Shown here: positions 16,786 through 25,806 of the stretch, piece by piece
Position numbering within the stretch: the first letter of the stretch is position 1
How the letters are laid out: the number at the start of each line of letters is the position of its first letter
Source of the DNA: Paucibacter sediminis
GTDB lineage: Bacteria > Pseudomonadota > Gammaproteobacteria > Burkholderiales > Burkholderiaceae_C
Length of the DNA stretch: 64,000 nucleotides
Assembly (NCBI RefSeq): GCF_030254645.1
Contig: NZ_CP116346.1
Span: 4,567,001 to 4,631,000, forward strand
Direction of reading: 5' to 3'
Position numbers and translations under genes: made by a program
The notes under the pieces: model-generated
What the model was told of the DNA's origin: nothing
The model's database searches: none
Seen by the model: the letters and a program-made list of their open reading frames with translations, nothing else

Positions 16786-17707
16786 CCTGGCGTTCCCCCG
16801 GCATGCGATCGGTGGCGCGGCGGCGCGGCGTGGCGTCGGGATCGCCGGCGCTCTGCATCTGGTTGATCCAGCTCTCCAGCAGGGCGAAGCTGGGCTTGAT
16901 ATTGAGCTGCACAAGGCGGCGGCCGGCGTCGATGGCCAGCAGCGCCGGCTTGCCCGACACATGGGTGACCAGCACCACCTTGACCGACTCCAGCGCCTGC
17001 AGCTCTTCGTTGACGAGCTGCTTCATCATGTTGGCCAGCGGGTCCAGCACCGCGTAGCAGAAGAAGATGCCGATGAAGGTGCCCACCATGGCGGCCGCCA
17101 CCATCACCGCGATCTCGGCGGTGCCGGCGCCCTCGGCCACCGTGTTCATCGCCATCACGATGCCCAGCACCGCGGCCAGGATGCCGAAGCCGGGCATGGC
17201 CTCGGCGATCTTGTGCAGGGACTTGGCGGGCTGGGCCATCTCCTCGTGGATGGCCTCCAGCTCCTGCTCCAGCACGCCCTCCAGCTCATGCGCATTGATC
17301 TTGCCCATCGCCATGAGGCGGAAGTTGTCGACGATGAAGTGCAGCAGCTTGGGCTCGGCCAGGATGAGGGGATAACGCTTGAACAGCACGCTCTCGTGCG
17401 GCGCCTCGACGTGGGCGTCCAGCGCCTTCAGGCCGCCGGCGGCGGTCTGCAGCAGCTCGTACATCAGCAGCAGCAGCTGGCGCTGGAATTCCTCGCCGGG
17501 GCGGCGGCGCGTCATCACCTTGCGCAGCTGCAGCAGCATCTCGCCGAGCACATGGCGCGGATTGCCCAGCACCACCGAGCCGACGCCGGCGCCGACGATG
17601 ATGAGCAGCTCCACCGGCTGCCAGATGACGCCGAAGTTGCCGCCGTGCAGCATGAAGCCGCCGAAGACACAGGCCAGGACGATGAGGATGCCGATGAAGG
17701 GCTGCAT
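16754..17707 (-). CDS. motA: Flagellar stator protein MotA (lateral LafT-like)
   Basis: A 317-aa inner-membrane protein with four predicted helices (about 3-20, 30-48, 172-192, 202-225). The conserved proline region AMPGFGILAAVLGIVMAM and the cytoplasmic loop between helices 2 and 3 with charged residues for FliG contact are present. The C-terminus ends in an unusual repeat, GERQGERQGERR, which overlaps the start of motB. It lies 15 bases downstream of fliA in the fliD operon. Confidence 0.95.
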   Translation of the reverse strand: MQPFIGILIVLACVFGGFMLHGGNFGVIWQPVELLIIVGAGVGSVVLGNPRHVLGEMLLQLRKVMTRRRPGEEFQRQLLLLMYELLQTAAGGLKALDAHVEAPHESVLFKRYPLILAEPKLLHFIVDNFRLMAMGKINAHELEGVLEQELEAIHEEMAQPAKSLHKIAEAMPGFGILAAVLGIVMAMNTVAEGAGTAEIAVMVAAAMVGTFIGIFFCYAVLDPLANMMKQLVNEELQALESVKVVLVTHVSGKPALLAIDAGRRLVQLNIKPSFALLESWINQMQSAGDPDATPRRRATDRMPGERQGERQGERRAA

Positions 17708-17722
17708 GGTGGGGTGTTCCGT

Positions 17723-18442
17723 TCAGGCCGGCTGCAGATGCGTGCGCATCTTCAGCAGGGCGGCCTTGTTGATCTGCGACACGCGGGCCTCGGTGAGGTC
17801 CAGCACGGCGGCAATTTCCTTCAGGCTCAGCTCGTACTCGTAATAGAGCTGAATGACGCGCTGCTCGCGCTCGTCCAGGCACGCCAGCGCCTGCTCGATG
17901 CTGCGGCGCGCGACCAGCAGCGCCTCCGGCGAACGGCTCTCGCTGGGCAGGTGGCTGAGCTCTTCCACCAGTTCGTCGAAGCTCGCCATCTCCTCGGCCA
18001 CATCGGCCTGCAGATAGGCCTGGTAGTCCTGCGGGCTGAGCTTCAGATGCAGCAGGATCTCGGCCTCGCTGGGCTCGTGGCCGAGGCGGCGGCGCAGCTC
18101 GCGCAGCGCATCGCGCAGCTTGTGGCTGTCCTGGCGCACCGAGCGCGGCCGCCAGTCGAGGCGGCGCAGCTCGTCGAGGATGGCGCCGCGCACGCGCAGC
18201 GTGGCAAAGCCGGCAAAGCCCGCGTCCGGCGGGCCGTAGCGGCGCAGCGCCTCCAGCAAGCCCATCAGGCCCACCTGCTCCATGTCCTCGCGGTCCATGG
18301 CGGCGCTGACCTGGCTGCCGAGCTGGCGCACGATGCGCTTGACCAGGGGCGCATGCAGGCGCAGCTGGTCGCGCTCGTAGGCCGGACCCAGGGCCGCTTG
18401 GGCCACCTGGTTCAGCTCGGCGTAGGCTTCTTGCATCTGCAT
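17723..18442 (-). CDS. fliA: Flagellar RNA polymerase sigma factor FliA (sigma-28; LafS-like)
   Basis: A 239-aa sigma-70 family factor with region 2 (MDREDMEQVGLMGLLEALRRYG), region 3 (LRDALRELRRRLGHEPSEAEIL) and region 4 (LDEREQRVIQLYYEYELSLKEIAAVLDLTEARVSQINKAALLKM). It directs transcription of late flagellar genes; the shared motif upstream of flgK, fliD and fliC is its likely target. It is encoded between fliL and motA in the operon it probably transcribes, giving positive feedback limited by FlgM. Confidence 0.96.
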   Translation of the reverse strand: MQMQEAYAELNQVAQAALGPAYERDQLRLHAPLVKRIVRQLGSQVSAAMDREDMEQVGLMGLLEALRRYGPPDAGFAGFATLRVRGAILDELRRLDWRPRSVRQDSHKLRDALRELRRRLGHEPSEAEILLHLKLSPQDYQAYLQADVAEEMASFDELVEELSHLPSESRSPEALLVARRSIEQALACLDEREQRVIQLYYEYELSLKEIAAVLDLTEARVSQINKAALLKMRTHLQPA

Positions 18443-18452
18443 GGCGCTGCGC

Positions 18453-18914
18453 TCACTCGATGATGAGCTTGCCGATCAGGGCTTCGGCAAAGGGCGGCTC
18501 GCGATGCTCGGCGCCATAGCCCTCGCGGTAGGCGCGGTTCAGCTCATCGGCGATCTGCTCGATGGTGAGCGCGCTGGCGCTGTCGATGTTGTAGCCGGCC
18601 AGCGCCTTCACCGCGATGGTGCGCAGCAGGGCCAGGTGCTCCTTGGTGCGCTTCTCCTGCTCGGGCAGGGTCTTGAACACCACGTCCACCGCCATGTAAT
18701 GCGCCATCGCCTCGCCGCCACGGCCGCGCAGCATCACCAGCACCTTGTCCAGCGTGACGTATTTGTAGTCGGGGCCGGGCTTGGCCGGCGGCTCGACCGG
18801 CTCGCTGGCGCTGGCCTGGGGCGCGCGCATGCTCCACCACACCGCGCCACCGGCGCTGCCGGCCGCCAGCAGCACGGCCAGGGCCAGCGCCAGCATCAAC
18901 TTGATCTTGGACAT
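18453..18914 (-). CDS. fliL: Flagellar basal body-associated protein FliL (LafF-like)
   Basis: A 153-aa inner-membrane protein with one N-terminal helix (residues about 7-27, LMLALALAVLLAAGSAGGAV) and a periplasmic FliL domain (YVTLDKVLVMLRG, AHYMAVDVVFKTL, ALLRTIAVKALAGYNID). FliL rings surround the stator and support its function. It lies between fliK and fliA, as lafF does between lafE and lafS in lateral clusters. Confidence 0.9.
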   Translation of the reverse strand: MSKIKLMLALALAVLLAAGSAGGAVWWSMRAPQASASEPVEPPAKPGPDYKYVTLDKVLVMLRGRGGEAMAHYMAVDVVFKTLPEQEKRTKEHLALLRTIAVKALAGYNIDSASALTIEQIADELNRAYREGYGAEHREPPFAEALIGKLIIE

Positions 18915-18916
18915 CC

Positions 18917-20164
18917 TCAGTCCTCCTTGCGGATTTGGGCACCCAGGCGCTGGGCGAACGGGCGCGGGCCGGTCTCGGGCGCGTCGCCGCCCTCATGCAG
19001 GGCGCGGCCAGGGCGCTGTGCAGCCTCGGCCTCGGCCTGAGGCTGCTGCCGCCCCGACTGCGCGTCCTGCTCGGCCAGGCCGCGCTGCGCGACCTGCACC
19101 TGCACCTCACCGGGCTGACGCAGCGCCAGCTCCTGGCGCAGCTCGGCGCTGATGTGCTGCAGCTGCCGCGTCACCTCGGGGTGGCTGGCACTCAGCCGCA
19201 CCTGCAACTCGCCGCCCTGCTGCTGGATGGCGATCTCCACCCGGCCCAGCAGCGGCGGCTCCAGGCGTATCACCGCCTGTTCGCTGCGCGCCGCGATCTG
19301 CAGCTGCAGGCGGTCGCCCAGGGCCAGCAGCAGCGGCTGCTGCCACTGGCTGGGCAGGGCCTGCGGCAGCGCCAGCGTGGCCGCCGGTGCGGCCACCGCC
19401 GCGGCGGGCTTGGCCCATGCCGCCGGGGCCTGCACATTGGCGACCAGACTCGCGTCAAGCGCGGGCGCCGCATTGGCCTCCGCCTTGGCGCCCGGCTCCT
19501 GCGCCAGCTTGGCGGCCGGCACGGCGGCCTGCAGCACGGCGGCAAAGCGCGCCGCCAGCGCCTGGCCGGCGCTCGGGGGAATGGCATCGACGCCGGGCTG
19601 CTGGCGCGCCGGTGCCGGCGCGCTGCCGGTGGCGGGCGCGGCCGGCCGCATGGCGGGCTGCAGCAGGGTCGCGGCGCCGGCCACGGTCGGTACGGCCATG
19701 GCCGGCGAGGCCTCCGGCATCGCGGAGGCATGCGCCGGCGGCGCGCTGGCTGGCTCGGCCGGCGGCGGGGCACTCGGCTGAGCGCTCGGCTGAGCATTCG
19801 GCAACAGCGCCAGCATCAGGCCGTCCATCGCCGGCATGTCCTGCGCCGGCGTGGCGGGTTCCTCGGTCGCGCGCTCGCTGCTGGCGGCCGCATCGGCCGC
19901 GGCCGGCGGTTCGCCGGCCGGGCCCTGCTGCAGCATGCGCAGCAAGGCCTGCAGCTCGGCACGCAGCTGGTCGCCGGCCGGGTCGGCCTGCAGCTCGGGG
20001 GCGGCGGGCGAGACGGGCAAAGCGGGCACCATGGCAGCCAGCGCGCTGGCAAAGTCCTGCGCCAGCTGGCCGGCCTCGTCCAGCGGCGCGGCCTGGGTCG
20101 GGGCAGCCGCGGCCGGCAAGGGTGGGCCGGCCGGCAGCTCGGTGCGCGTGCTCACGGGCTTCAT
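18917..20164 (-). CDS. fliK: Flagellar hook-length control protein FliK (LafE-like)
   Basis: A 415-aa secreted ruler protein. Residues about 1-285 are low-complexity, very rich in Ala and Pro, as expected for the flexible ruler part; the C-terminal domain (about 290-385) has LLALGDRLQLQIAARSEQAVIRLEPPLLGRVEIAIQQQGGELQVRLSASHPEVTRQL, the Flg_hook family pattern that interacts with FlhB. I chose ATG 20164 after GGGAGGAAACACAATC; it overlaps the fliT stop by four bases. Confidence 0.9.
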   Translation of the reverse strand: MKPVSTRTELPAGPPLPAAAAPTQAAPLDEAGQLAQDFASALAAMVPALPVSPAAPELQADPAGDQLRAELQALLRMLQQGPAGEPPAAADAAASSERATEEPATPAQDMPAMDGLMLALLPNAQPSAQPSAPPPAEPASAPPAHASAMPEASPAMAVPTVAGAATLLQPAMRPAAPATGSAPAPARQQPGVDAIPPSAGQALAARFAAVLQAAVPAAKLAQEPGAKAEANAAPALDASLVANVQAPAAWAKPAAAVAAPAATLALPQALPSQWQQPLLLALGDRLQLQIAARSEQAVIRLEPPLLGRVEIAIQQQGGELQVRLSASHPEVTRQLQHISAELRQELALRQPGEVQVQVAQRGLAEQDAQSGRQQPQAEAEAAQRPGRALHEGGDAPETGPRPFAQRLGAQIRKED

Positions 20165-20484
20165 GATTGTGTTTCCTCCCAGTCGGCGCTTTCGGCGTAC
20201 GCCGTCCAGCGGCCGCGGTTCTCGGTGAGTTGCTGCAAGAGCTGGCCCAGGCGGGCGAGTTCGGCATGCACCAGGGCGCTGGCCTGGCCATGCTGGAGGC
20301 GCAGGCCGTCCAGGGCCTGGCGCTCGGCCGCCGTCCATGCGGCGTCGCCCTGCCAGGCCGCCAGCTGGCCGGCCAACTCGCGGTCGATGCGGGCCAGCGC
20401 CAGCCAGTCCTGCTCGCCGCCGGCCTGGCCCAGGCGCGCGCTCAGCGCGAGCAACTGCTGATGTCGATCGATGGGCTTAGGCAT
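20161..20484 (-). CDS. fliT: FliT-like flagellar chaperone (LafD-like)
   Basis: A 107-aa helical protein (DRHQQLLALSARLGQAGGEQDWLALARIDRELAGQLAA, then LVHAELARLGQLLQQLTENRGRW). Sequence conservation is low in this family; the call rests on size, helix pattern and position after fliS. FliT proteins act as chaperones for FliD and can modulate flagellar gene expression. It overlaps both fliS (8 bases) and fliK (4 bases). Confidence 0.75.
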   Translation of the reverse strand: MPKPIDRHQQLLALSARLGQAGGEQDWLALARIDRELAGQLAAWQGDAAWTAAERQALDGLRLQHGQASALVHAELARLGQLLQQLTENRGRWTAYAESADWEETQS

Positions 20485-20863
20485 GACGCGCCTGCACCCC
20501 TTGCCAGCCGCCGCGCAGCTGGCTCAGCAGGCGCACCACCTCGTCGATCACGTCCACGTCCAGGGCCACGCCGGCGCGGTAGAGGCGCTCGGCGCAGTAG
20601 TCGTAAAGGCGCGCCAGATTGCCCACCACCTCGCCGCCGGCGTCCAGGTCCAGCGCGCTGGACAGGCCGTTGATGATGCTGACGCATTTCTCCAGGCTGG
20701 CCGCCTTCAGTTCGTAGCGGCGCGCCTCGATGTGGGCGCGTGCGCGCGCCAGTTCGTCCAGCAGGCCGTCCATCAGGATCAGCACCAGCTGCACCGGCGA
20801 GGCCTGGGCGGTCTGGGCATGCAGATGGACGGTCTGGTAGCTTTGATAGGCGTCGTGGCTCAT
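20477..20863 (-). CDS. fliS: Flagellar export chaperone FliS (LafC-like)
   Basis: A 128-aa four-helix protein with YQTVHLHAQTAQASPVQLVLILMDGLLDELARARAHIE and the C-terminal RLYDYCAERLYRAGVALDVDVIDEVVRLLSQLRGGW, the FliS pattern. It binds flagellin in the cytoplasm and prevents premature polymerisation. ATG 20863 was chosen because it gives the standard FliS N-terminus; longer readings run back into fliD. Confidence 0.93.
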   Translation of the reverse strand: MSHDAYQSYQTVHLHAQTAQASPVQLVLILMDGLLDELARARAHIEARRYELKAASLEKCVSIINGLSSALDLDAGGEVVGNLARLYDYCAERLYRAGVALDVDVIDEVVRLLSQLRGGWQGVQARHA

Positions 20864-20892
20864 GGTCTGGGAAGGGGTTGGAAGGCCGGGAG

Positions 20893-22254
20893 CTAGACGC
20901 TCAAGCCGGCCAACATGCTGCTGGTATCGCCCAGCTGGGACTGCAGGTTCTGCAGCTGCGTGAATTGCTTGAGGTAGCGCTGGTAGGACTGCTGGTACTG
21001 CGCGTCCAGCCGCGCCTGGCGCTGGCCGATGGCCTTCTGCATGCTCTGCACCGAGCTCTGGCGCTGCTTGATCTGGCCGCTGCCGAGATTGGTCCACTGG
21101 TCGACCTGCTTGCTCAGATCGCCCATCAGGCCGCTGGCCGCGCCGGCGGCGGCGCTGCCGAACACCTTGTCCAGCGCATCGGGGGTGGCCGCCAGGGTCT
21201 TGTTGAGCCGCGCGCTGTCGAGCGCCAGCGCGCCGTTGCGGTCCACGCTGATGCCCAGCTCGCGCAGGCTCAGGCCGCCATAGCTCTGGCGCAGCAGATT
21301 GCCCAGGCGGTCGCGCAGCGCGCGCACGCCGGAGTCCGAGGCAAAGGCGGCCGCGGCCACACCGTCCTTGGCGCTGCCCACCGAGGTCAGCTCGTCGAGC
21401 GTCTTCTCGAGCCCGTTCCAGGCATCGACGAAGCTCTTCACATTCGCCGTGGTGGCGCCGTCGTCCTTGGCCACGCTCAGCGTCACCGGCACATCGCCGG
21501 GCTTGTTGGCCTGCAGCAGGGTCAGGGTCACCCCGCTGATGGCGGTGAAGCTATTGCTGCTCTGCTGCATGCGCACGCCGCTGCCCTGCGCGCCCAGCCA
21601 GACCACCGCATCGCGCGCCGGCGCCAGTTCCACGCTGGGGCCGCTGAGCTTGGTCTTGAGGTCGCCGGCGTTCAGGCCGCTGGTGTCCAGCGTGATGCCG
21701 CCCGCGGCACCGCTCACGCCCGAGGACAGCATCAGCTGCGTCACGCCGCCGGCGGTCATCACCATCGCGGTGACCAGGCCGGCGTTGTTGGGTGCCTGGT
21801 TGATGGCGCGTGCGATCTCGGTCTGCGAGAGCGTGCCGTCGCCATCGGCGTCGGCGCTGTTCAGGTCCACATTGAAGGCGGCGCCATTGCCCAGCTGCAC
21901 CGCCATGCTGCCGCCCATCGCCACTGGCACCGCGGGCAGGTCCTGGAAGGCGATCTGCTGGCTGCTGGCGGTCTGCTCGACGAACAGCGGATAGCTGCCG
22001 GCGCTGGCGCTGGCCGACACGCTGGCGTTGGCGATCGCTGGGTTGCTCAGCGTGGCGCTCAGCTGCGCCAGCGAGGGCTTGGTGGAGAGGCTCTTCAGCG
22101 CGCCGTCAAAGGCCTGCAGGGCGCCCTGCAGCTTGCTGAGCGCCGCCGCGGTCGCCTTGCTGCTCTTGCTCTGGGCGTCCAGCAGCGACTGCGCCGATTG
22201 CGTGTAGGCGGTGGCCAGTTGCTGGGCCATCGAGGTCGGGTTGATATCAGCCAT
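20893..22254 (-). CDS. fliD: Flagellar filament cap protein FliD (LafB-like)
   Basis: A 453-aa HAP2 protein. The N-terminal domain (KLQGALQAFDGALKSLSTKPSL) and the C-terminal domain (GELGISVDRNGALALDSARLN region, FGSAAAGAASGLMGDLSKQVDQW, then the terminal coiled coil LDAQYQQSYQRYLKQFTQLQNLQSQL) match the family; an IN-type stretch lies near residue 185. It caps the filament and folds incoming flagellin. As first gene of the operon fliD-S-T-K-L-A-motA-motB-flgM-flgN-glucosaminidase it is preceded by a sigma-28-like promoter at 22296-22323. Confidence 0.95.
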   Translation of the reverse strand: MADINPTSMAQQLATAYTQSAQSLLDAQSKSSKATAAALSKLQGALQAFDGALKSLSTKPSLAQLSATLSNPAIANASVSASASAGSYPLFVEQTASSQQIAFQDLPAVPVAMGGSMAVQLGNGAAFNVDLNSADADGDGTLSQTEIARAINQAPNNAGLVTAMVMTAGGVTQLMLSSGVSGAAGGITLDTSGLNAGDLKTKLSGPSVELAPARDAVVWLGAQGSGVRMQQSSNSFTAISGVTLTLLQANKPGDVPVTLSVAKDDGATTANVKSFVDAWNGLEKTLDELTSVGSAKDGVAAAAFASDSGVRALRDRLGNLLRQSYGGLSLRELGISVDRNGALALDSARLNKTLAATPDALDKVFGSAAAGAASGLMGDLSKQVDQWTNLGSGQIKQRQSSVQSMQKAIGQRQARLDAQYQQSYQRYLKQFTQLQNLQSQLGDTSSMLAGLSV

Positions 22255-22295
22255 GGCGAACTCCGTGCGGATAGGTGGGGGGACTACCCAAGGAG

Positions 22296-22323
22296 AAGGC
22301 GACCGGGAGGGCCCCGGGCTTAA
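22296..22323 (-). promoter_or_regulatory. Sigma-28-like promoter of fliD operon
   Basis: Minus strand: TTAAGCCC, 12 bases, GTCGCCTT, 42 bases upstream of the fliD start and in the gap between fliJ and fliD. It shares box sequences and spacing with the flgK and fliC sites. It would drive fliA and flgM along with the filament and stator genes. Confidence 0.7.
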
Positions 22324-22341
22324 GCCGGCGCGATGCTGCGC

Positions 22342-22791
22342 TCATGTCCGCCCCCTCAGCCACACCTGGCCGGCCAGCTCGTCCTGGCCCTTCTGGGCGC
22401 GGCGCTGCTCGGCCAAGCGGCTCTGCGCCAGGCTCTGGCTCAGCACCTGGCCCAGCACCTCCTGGCGGCAGGCGAGCGCCTGCACGGCGCTGCGTGTGGC
22501 CGCGGTATCGGCCTCGTGCAAGGCCAGTTCCTGGCGCTGGCTGTCGGCGAAGTCGCGCACGCCCTGCTGGTAGGCGGCCTGGTTCAGCGCCAGGCCGGCG
22601 TCCAGGCGCGCGCCCGCGGCCAGGCCTCCCTGGCCACGCGAGGCGGCCAGGGCATCCAGGCGCTGCACGCTGGCCTGCAGGCGCTCGCCCAGGGCCTGCT
22701 TGCGCGCCAGCTCGGCGCTGCGGCGCTCCAACTCGCGCTCGCGCACGGTCAGCATCAGGTCCAGGCTGCGCTGCATCGCGGTCTTGTTCAT
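22342..22791 (-). CDS. fliJ: Flagellar export protein FliJ
   Basis: A 149-aa coiled-coil protein (MLTVRERELERRSAELARKQALGERLQASVQRLDAL; RQEVLGQVLSQSLAQSRLAEQRRAQ). FliJ is the central stalk of the export ATPase and an escort protein for chaperones. The call rests on the helical pattern, size and position right after fliI, which it overlaps by four bases. Last gene of the fliEFGHIJ operon. Confidence 0.85.
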   Translation of the reverse strand: MNKTAMQRSLDLMLTVRERELERRSAELARKQALGERLQASVQRLDALAASRGQGGLAAGARLDAGLALNQAAYQQGVRDFADSQRQELALHEADTAATRSAVQALACRQEVLGQVLSQSLAQSRLAEQRRAQKGQDELAGQVWLRGRT

Positions 22792-24098
22792 GCCAGCAGC
22801 TCCTGCAGCTGTTGCAGGCAGTCCTGCAGCGGCGCGGCCTCGTTGACGCCCTGGTGCAGAAAGGCCTCGATGCGCGGGAACAGCTGCACCGCGCGATCGG
22901 TGAGCGGATCGGCGCCGGGCACATAGGCGCCCAGCGGCATCAGCTCGCGCACCTGCTCGTAGCGGCCGGCCAGCTGCTTGAGCTGGCGCGCCCAGGCCTG
23001 GTGCTCGCGGCCGGCCACCAGGGCCATGCAGCGGCTGATCGACTGGGCGATGTCGATGGCGGGATAGTGGCCACGCTCGGCCAGCGCGCGGCTCAGCACG
23101 ATATGGCCATCGAGGATGGCGCGCGCGGTGTCCACCACCGGGTCCTGCTGGTCGTCGCCCTCGGCCAGCACGGTGTAGATGGCGCTCATGCTGCCCTCGG
23201 CGCGCTCGCCGTTGCCGGCGCTCTCCACCAGCTCGGGCAGCAGGCTGAACACCGAGGGCGGATAGCCGCGCGTGGCGGGCGGCTCGCCCAGCGCCAGCGC
23301 CACCTCGCGGCGCGCCATCGCATAGCGGGTGAGCGAATCCACCAGCAACAGCACATGCTGGCCCTGGTCGCGGTAATGCGCGGCGATGCTGTGGCACAGC
23401 TCGGTGGCGCGCAAGCGCATCAGCGGCGACTCGTCGGCCGGCGCCACCACCACCACCGCGCGCGCCAGGCCGGCACGGCCCAGCGAGAGGTCGATGAACT
23501 CGCGCACCTCGCGGCCGCGCTCGCCGATCAGGCCCACCACCACCACATCGGCGACGGTCTGGCGCGTGATCAGGCCCAAGAGCACGCTCTTGCCCACGCC
23601 GCTGCCGGCCATCAGGCCGACGCGCTGGCCGCGGCCCAGCGTCAGCATGCTGTTGATGGCGCGCACGCCCACGTCCAGCGGTTCGTGCACGGGGGTCTTC
23701 TTGAGCGGATTGATGCGCGGCGGCTGGCTGGCCAGCGCATGCTCGCCGCCCAGGCGGCCCAGGCCATCGATGGGCTCGCCCAGGCCGTTGACGATGCGAC
23801 CCAGCCAGGACGGCCCGATCGCCAGGCCGGCGCGTTCCGGCGCCGGCAGCACGCGCGCGCCGGTGCTCAGGCCATCGGGCTTCTTGAAGGGCATGAGGTA
23901 GGAGATCTGCTCGCGAAAGCCCACCACCTGGGCGGCGATCCACTCGCCCGAGGCGGCCTCGATCATGCAGCGCTGGCCGGTGCGCAGCGCGCAACCGGCG
24001 CTTTCCAGCAGCAGGCCGGAGGCGCCCACCAGGCGGCCGGTGGGCGTGGCCACCGGCACCTCGCCCAGCTCGACGCGACGCAGTGCGGCGGCGATCAT
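22788..24098 (-). CDS. fliI: Flagellum-specific export ATPase FliI
   Basis: A 436-aa ATPase related to F1 beta. Walker A is GSGVGKSVLLGL (near residue 160), Walker B is HVLLLVDSLTRYAM, and the C-terminal domain ends HQGVNEAAPLQDCLQQLQELL. It energises unfolding and delivery of substrates to the export gate. The ATG at 24098 gives the standard N-terminus and overlaps the fliH stop by four bases. Confidence 0.97.
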   Translation of the reverse strand: MIAAALRRVELGEVPVATPTGRLVGASGLLLESAGCALRTGQRCMIEAASGEWIAAQVVGFREQISYLMPFKKPDGLSTGARVLPAPERAGLAIGPSWLGRIVNGLGEPIDGLGRLGGEHALASQPPRINPLKKTPVHEPLDVGVRAINSMLTLGRGQRVGLMAGSGVGKSVLLGLITRQTVADVVVVGLIGERGREVREFIDLSLGRAGLARAVVVVAPADESPLMRLRATELCHSIAAHYRDQGQHVLLLVDSLTRYAMARREVALALGEPPATRGYPPSVFSLLPELVESAGNGERAEGSMSAIYTVLAEGDDQQDPVVDTARAILDGHIVLSRALAERGHYPAIDIAQSISRCMALVAGREHQAWARQLKQLAGRYEQVRELMPLGAYVPGADPLTDRAVQLFPRIEAFLHQGVNEAAPLQDCLQQLQELLA

Positions 24099-24778
24099 GC
24101 GCCCTGCTCCTGCGGCTCGGTTTCGCTCTCGACCAGCTGGCTGTGCACCTGGGCCATGCAGGCCGCCAGGCGCTGGGCGCAGCCGGCATCGGCCTCGCGG
24201 CCGCCGGCCAGCAGCCGGCATTCGCCGCTCGCCAGTGTCGCATCGGGCAGCAGGCGCCAGGCCTCGGCGCGCTCGGGGGCCAGGTCTTGCAGGCGCCGCA
24301 AATCCTCCGGGTTGAGGAAGACCTCGACGCCATCGCGCGCCACCGGCATGCCGGCCAGGGTCTCGTCCACCAGGGCCAGCAGCTGGGCCGGTTGCAGGGT
24401 CAGCTCGCAGCGGATCACCTGGCGCGCCACCTTCTCGACCAGCTCCACCACCTCCTTGCGCGCCGCCGCCTGCACCTCGGCCTGCAGCGCCTTCAGCTCG
24501 CGCAGCAGCGCATCCACCGGCGCGGCCAGCGACTCGAAGCGCGCCAGCGCCTCGCGCCGCCCCAGCGCCAGGCCCTGCGCGCGGCCCTCGGCCTGCGCGG
24601 CCTCGCTGCCGGCCTGCAGGCCGCTGGCATGGCCCTCCTCGTAGCCCTTGGCCAGGCCTTCCTGGAAGCCCTGGGCCAGGCTGGCCTGCAACTGCGCCGG
24701 CGAGCTGGCCGGCAGGGCCAGGCTGGCCTGCAGCTGGGCCAAGGGCGGGAAGCGGTGCGGACGCATGGGCTTGCTCAT
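24095..24778 (-). CDS. fliH: Flagellar assembly protein FliH
   Basis: A 227-aa protein with a helical N-terminal half carrying Gly-repeat-like spacing (SLAQGFQEGLAKGYEEGHASGLQAG), typical GxxxG repeats of FliH, and a C-terminal E/H-like domain (AARKEVVELVEKVARQVIRCELTLQPAQLLALVDETL). It binds FliI and anchors it to the C ring. The ATG at 24778 overlaps the fliG stop (TGATG). Confidence 0.92.
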   Translation of the reverse strand: MSKPMRPHRFPPLAQLQASLALPASSPAQLQASLAQGFQEGLAKGYEEGHASGLQAGSEAAQAEGRAQGLALGRREALARFESLAAPVDALLRELKALQAEVQAAARKEVVELVEKVARQVIRCELTLQPAQLLALVDETLAGMPVARDGVEVFLNPEDLRRLQDLAPERAEAWRLLPDATLASGECRLLAGGREADAGCAQRLAACMAQVHSQLVESETEPQEQGA

Positions 24779-25806
24779 CACTCGACCGTGGCCTCGGCAA
24801 ACAGCTGCACCTCGATCTCGCCGGCATCCACCAGGGCCTTGACCCTGGCCATCACCTCGGCACGGGCCTGCTCGACGCGCGACAGCGGCACCGGGCCGCT
24901 GCGGCGTATCAGTTCCTCGAAGTTCTGCGCCTGGCGCCGCGGCATCGCGGCCAGGATGGCGTTGCGCACCGCGCCCTCGGCGCCCTTCAGGGCCACCGCC
25001 CAGAGCTCGGGCGCCACTTCCTCGATCACGCGCGTCAGCACCGCCTCGCTCTGGCGCGACAGCACCAGGAAGTCGTACATGCTGAGTTCGATCTCGCCCA
25101 TCACATCGGGGTCATGGGCGCGCAGGCGCTCCACCATCTGCTGGCGGTCGGCGGGCAGGCGGTTGAGGATCTCGGCCACCTGGCGCACGCCCTCGACGCT
25201 GGCGCTCTGCTGGCCCAGGCCGGCCAGGCAGCGCTCGACCAGCTCCTCCAGCTCGACCAGCAGCTCGCGGTCCACCTCCTGCAGGCGCGCCACGTTCAGC
25301 AGCACCAGGTCGCGGCCCTCGGCGGGCAGCGCGGCGATCACCTCGCTGGCCAGATGTGGCGGCAGGAAGGCCAGGAACACCGCCTGCATGCGCACATGCT
25401 CGTAGGCGATGTGCTCGGCCAGCCACTTGGGCGAGGCCCATTGCAGGCGCTGCATCTTGGGGCGGATCGCGTCGCCATAGATGTTGTGCAGCACGCTGTT
25501 GGCGATGTCGCCACCCAGGGCCAGATCCAGCGAACGCTTCAGGTAGGAGCGCGACGCGCCATGCACGCCGCTTTGCTCGCGGTAGTCGTCGAAGAAATGC
25601 TGGATCGCGGTCTTCACCGAATCGACCTTGATGCCGCTCATGCGCGACATCACCTGGGTCACGTCCAGCAGCTCCTCGCGCGACAGGCAGCGCAGCACCG
25701 CCGCGGCCGGCTCCTCGCCCATGCTCAGCAGCACGATGGCGGCGCGTTCGACGGCGCTCAGCGCACCCGGCTCGGCCGCTGCCATCAGATCACTTGCCTC
25801 GGCCAT
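24778..25806 (-). CDS. fliG: Flagellar motor switch protein FliG
   Basis: A 342-aa switch protein. The N-domain (AAIVLLSMGEEPAAAVLRCLSREEL), middle domain with the EHIAYEHVRMQAVFLAFLPPHLASEVI stretch (EHPQ-like motif replaced by EHVR) and C-terminal torque domain (SRQSEAVLTRVIEEVAPELWAVALKGAEGAVRNAILAAMPRRQAQNFEEL) are all visible. It connects FliF to the C ring and contacts MotA. The gene starts 17 bases inside the fliF 3' end. Confidence 0.95.
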   Translation of the reverse strand: MAEASDLMAAAEPGALSAVERAAIVLLSMGEEPAAAVLRCLSREELLDVTQVMSRMSGIKVDSVKTAIQHFFDDYREQSGVHGASRSYLKRSLDLALGGDIANSVLHNIYGDAIRPKMQRLQWASPKWLAEHIAYEHVRMQAVFLAFLPPHLASEVIAALPAEGRDLVLLNVARLQEVDRELLVELEELVERCLAGLGQQSASVEGVRQVAEILNRLPADRQQMVERLRAHDPDVMGEIELSMYDFLVLSRQSEAVLTRVIEEVAPELWAVALKGAEGAVRNAILAAMPRRQAQNFEELIRRSGPVPLSRVEQARAEVMARVKALVDAGEIEVQLFAEATVE

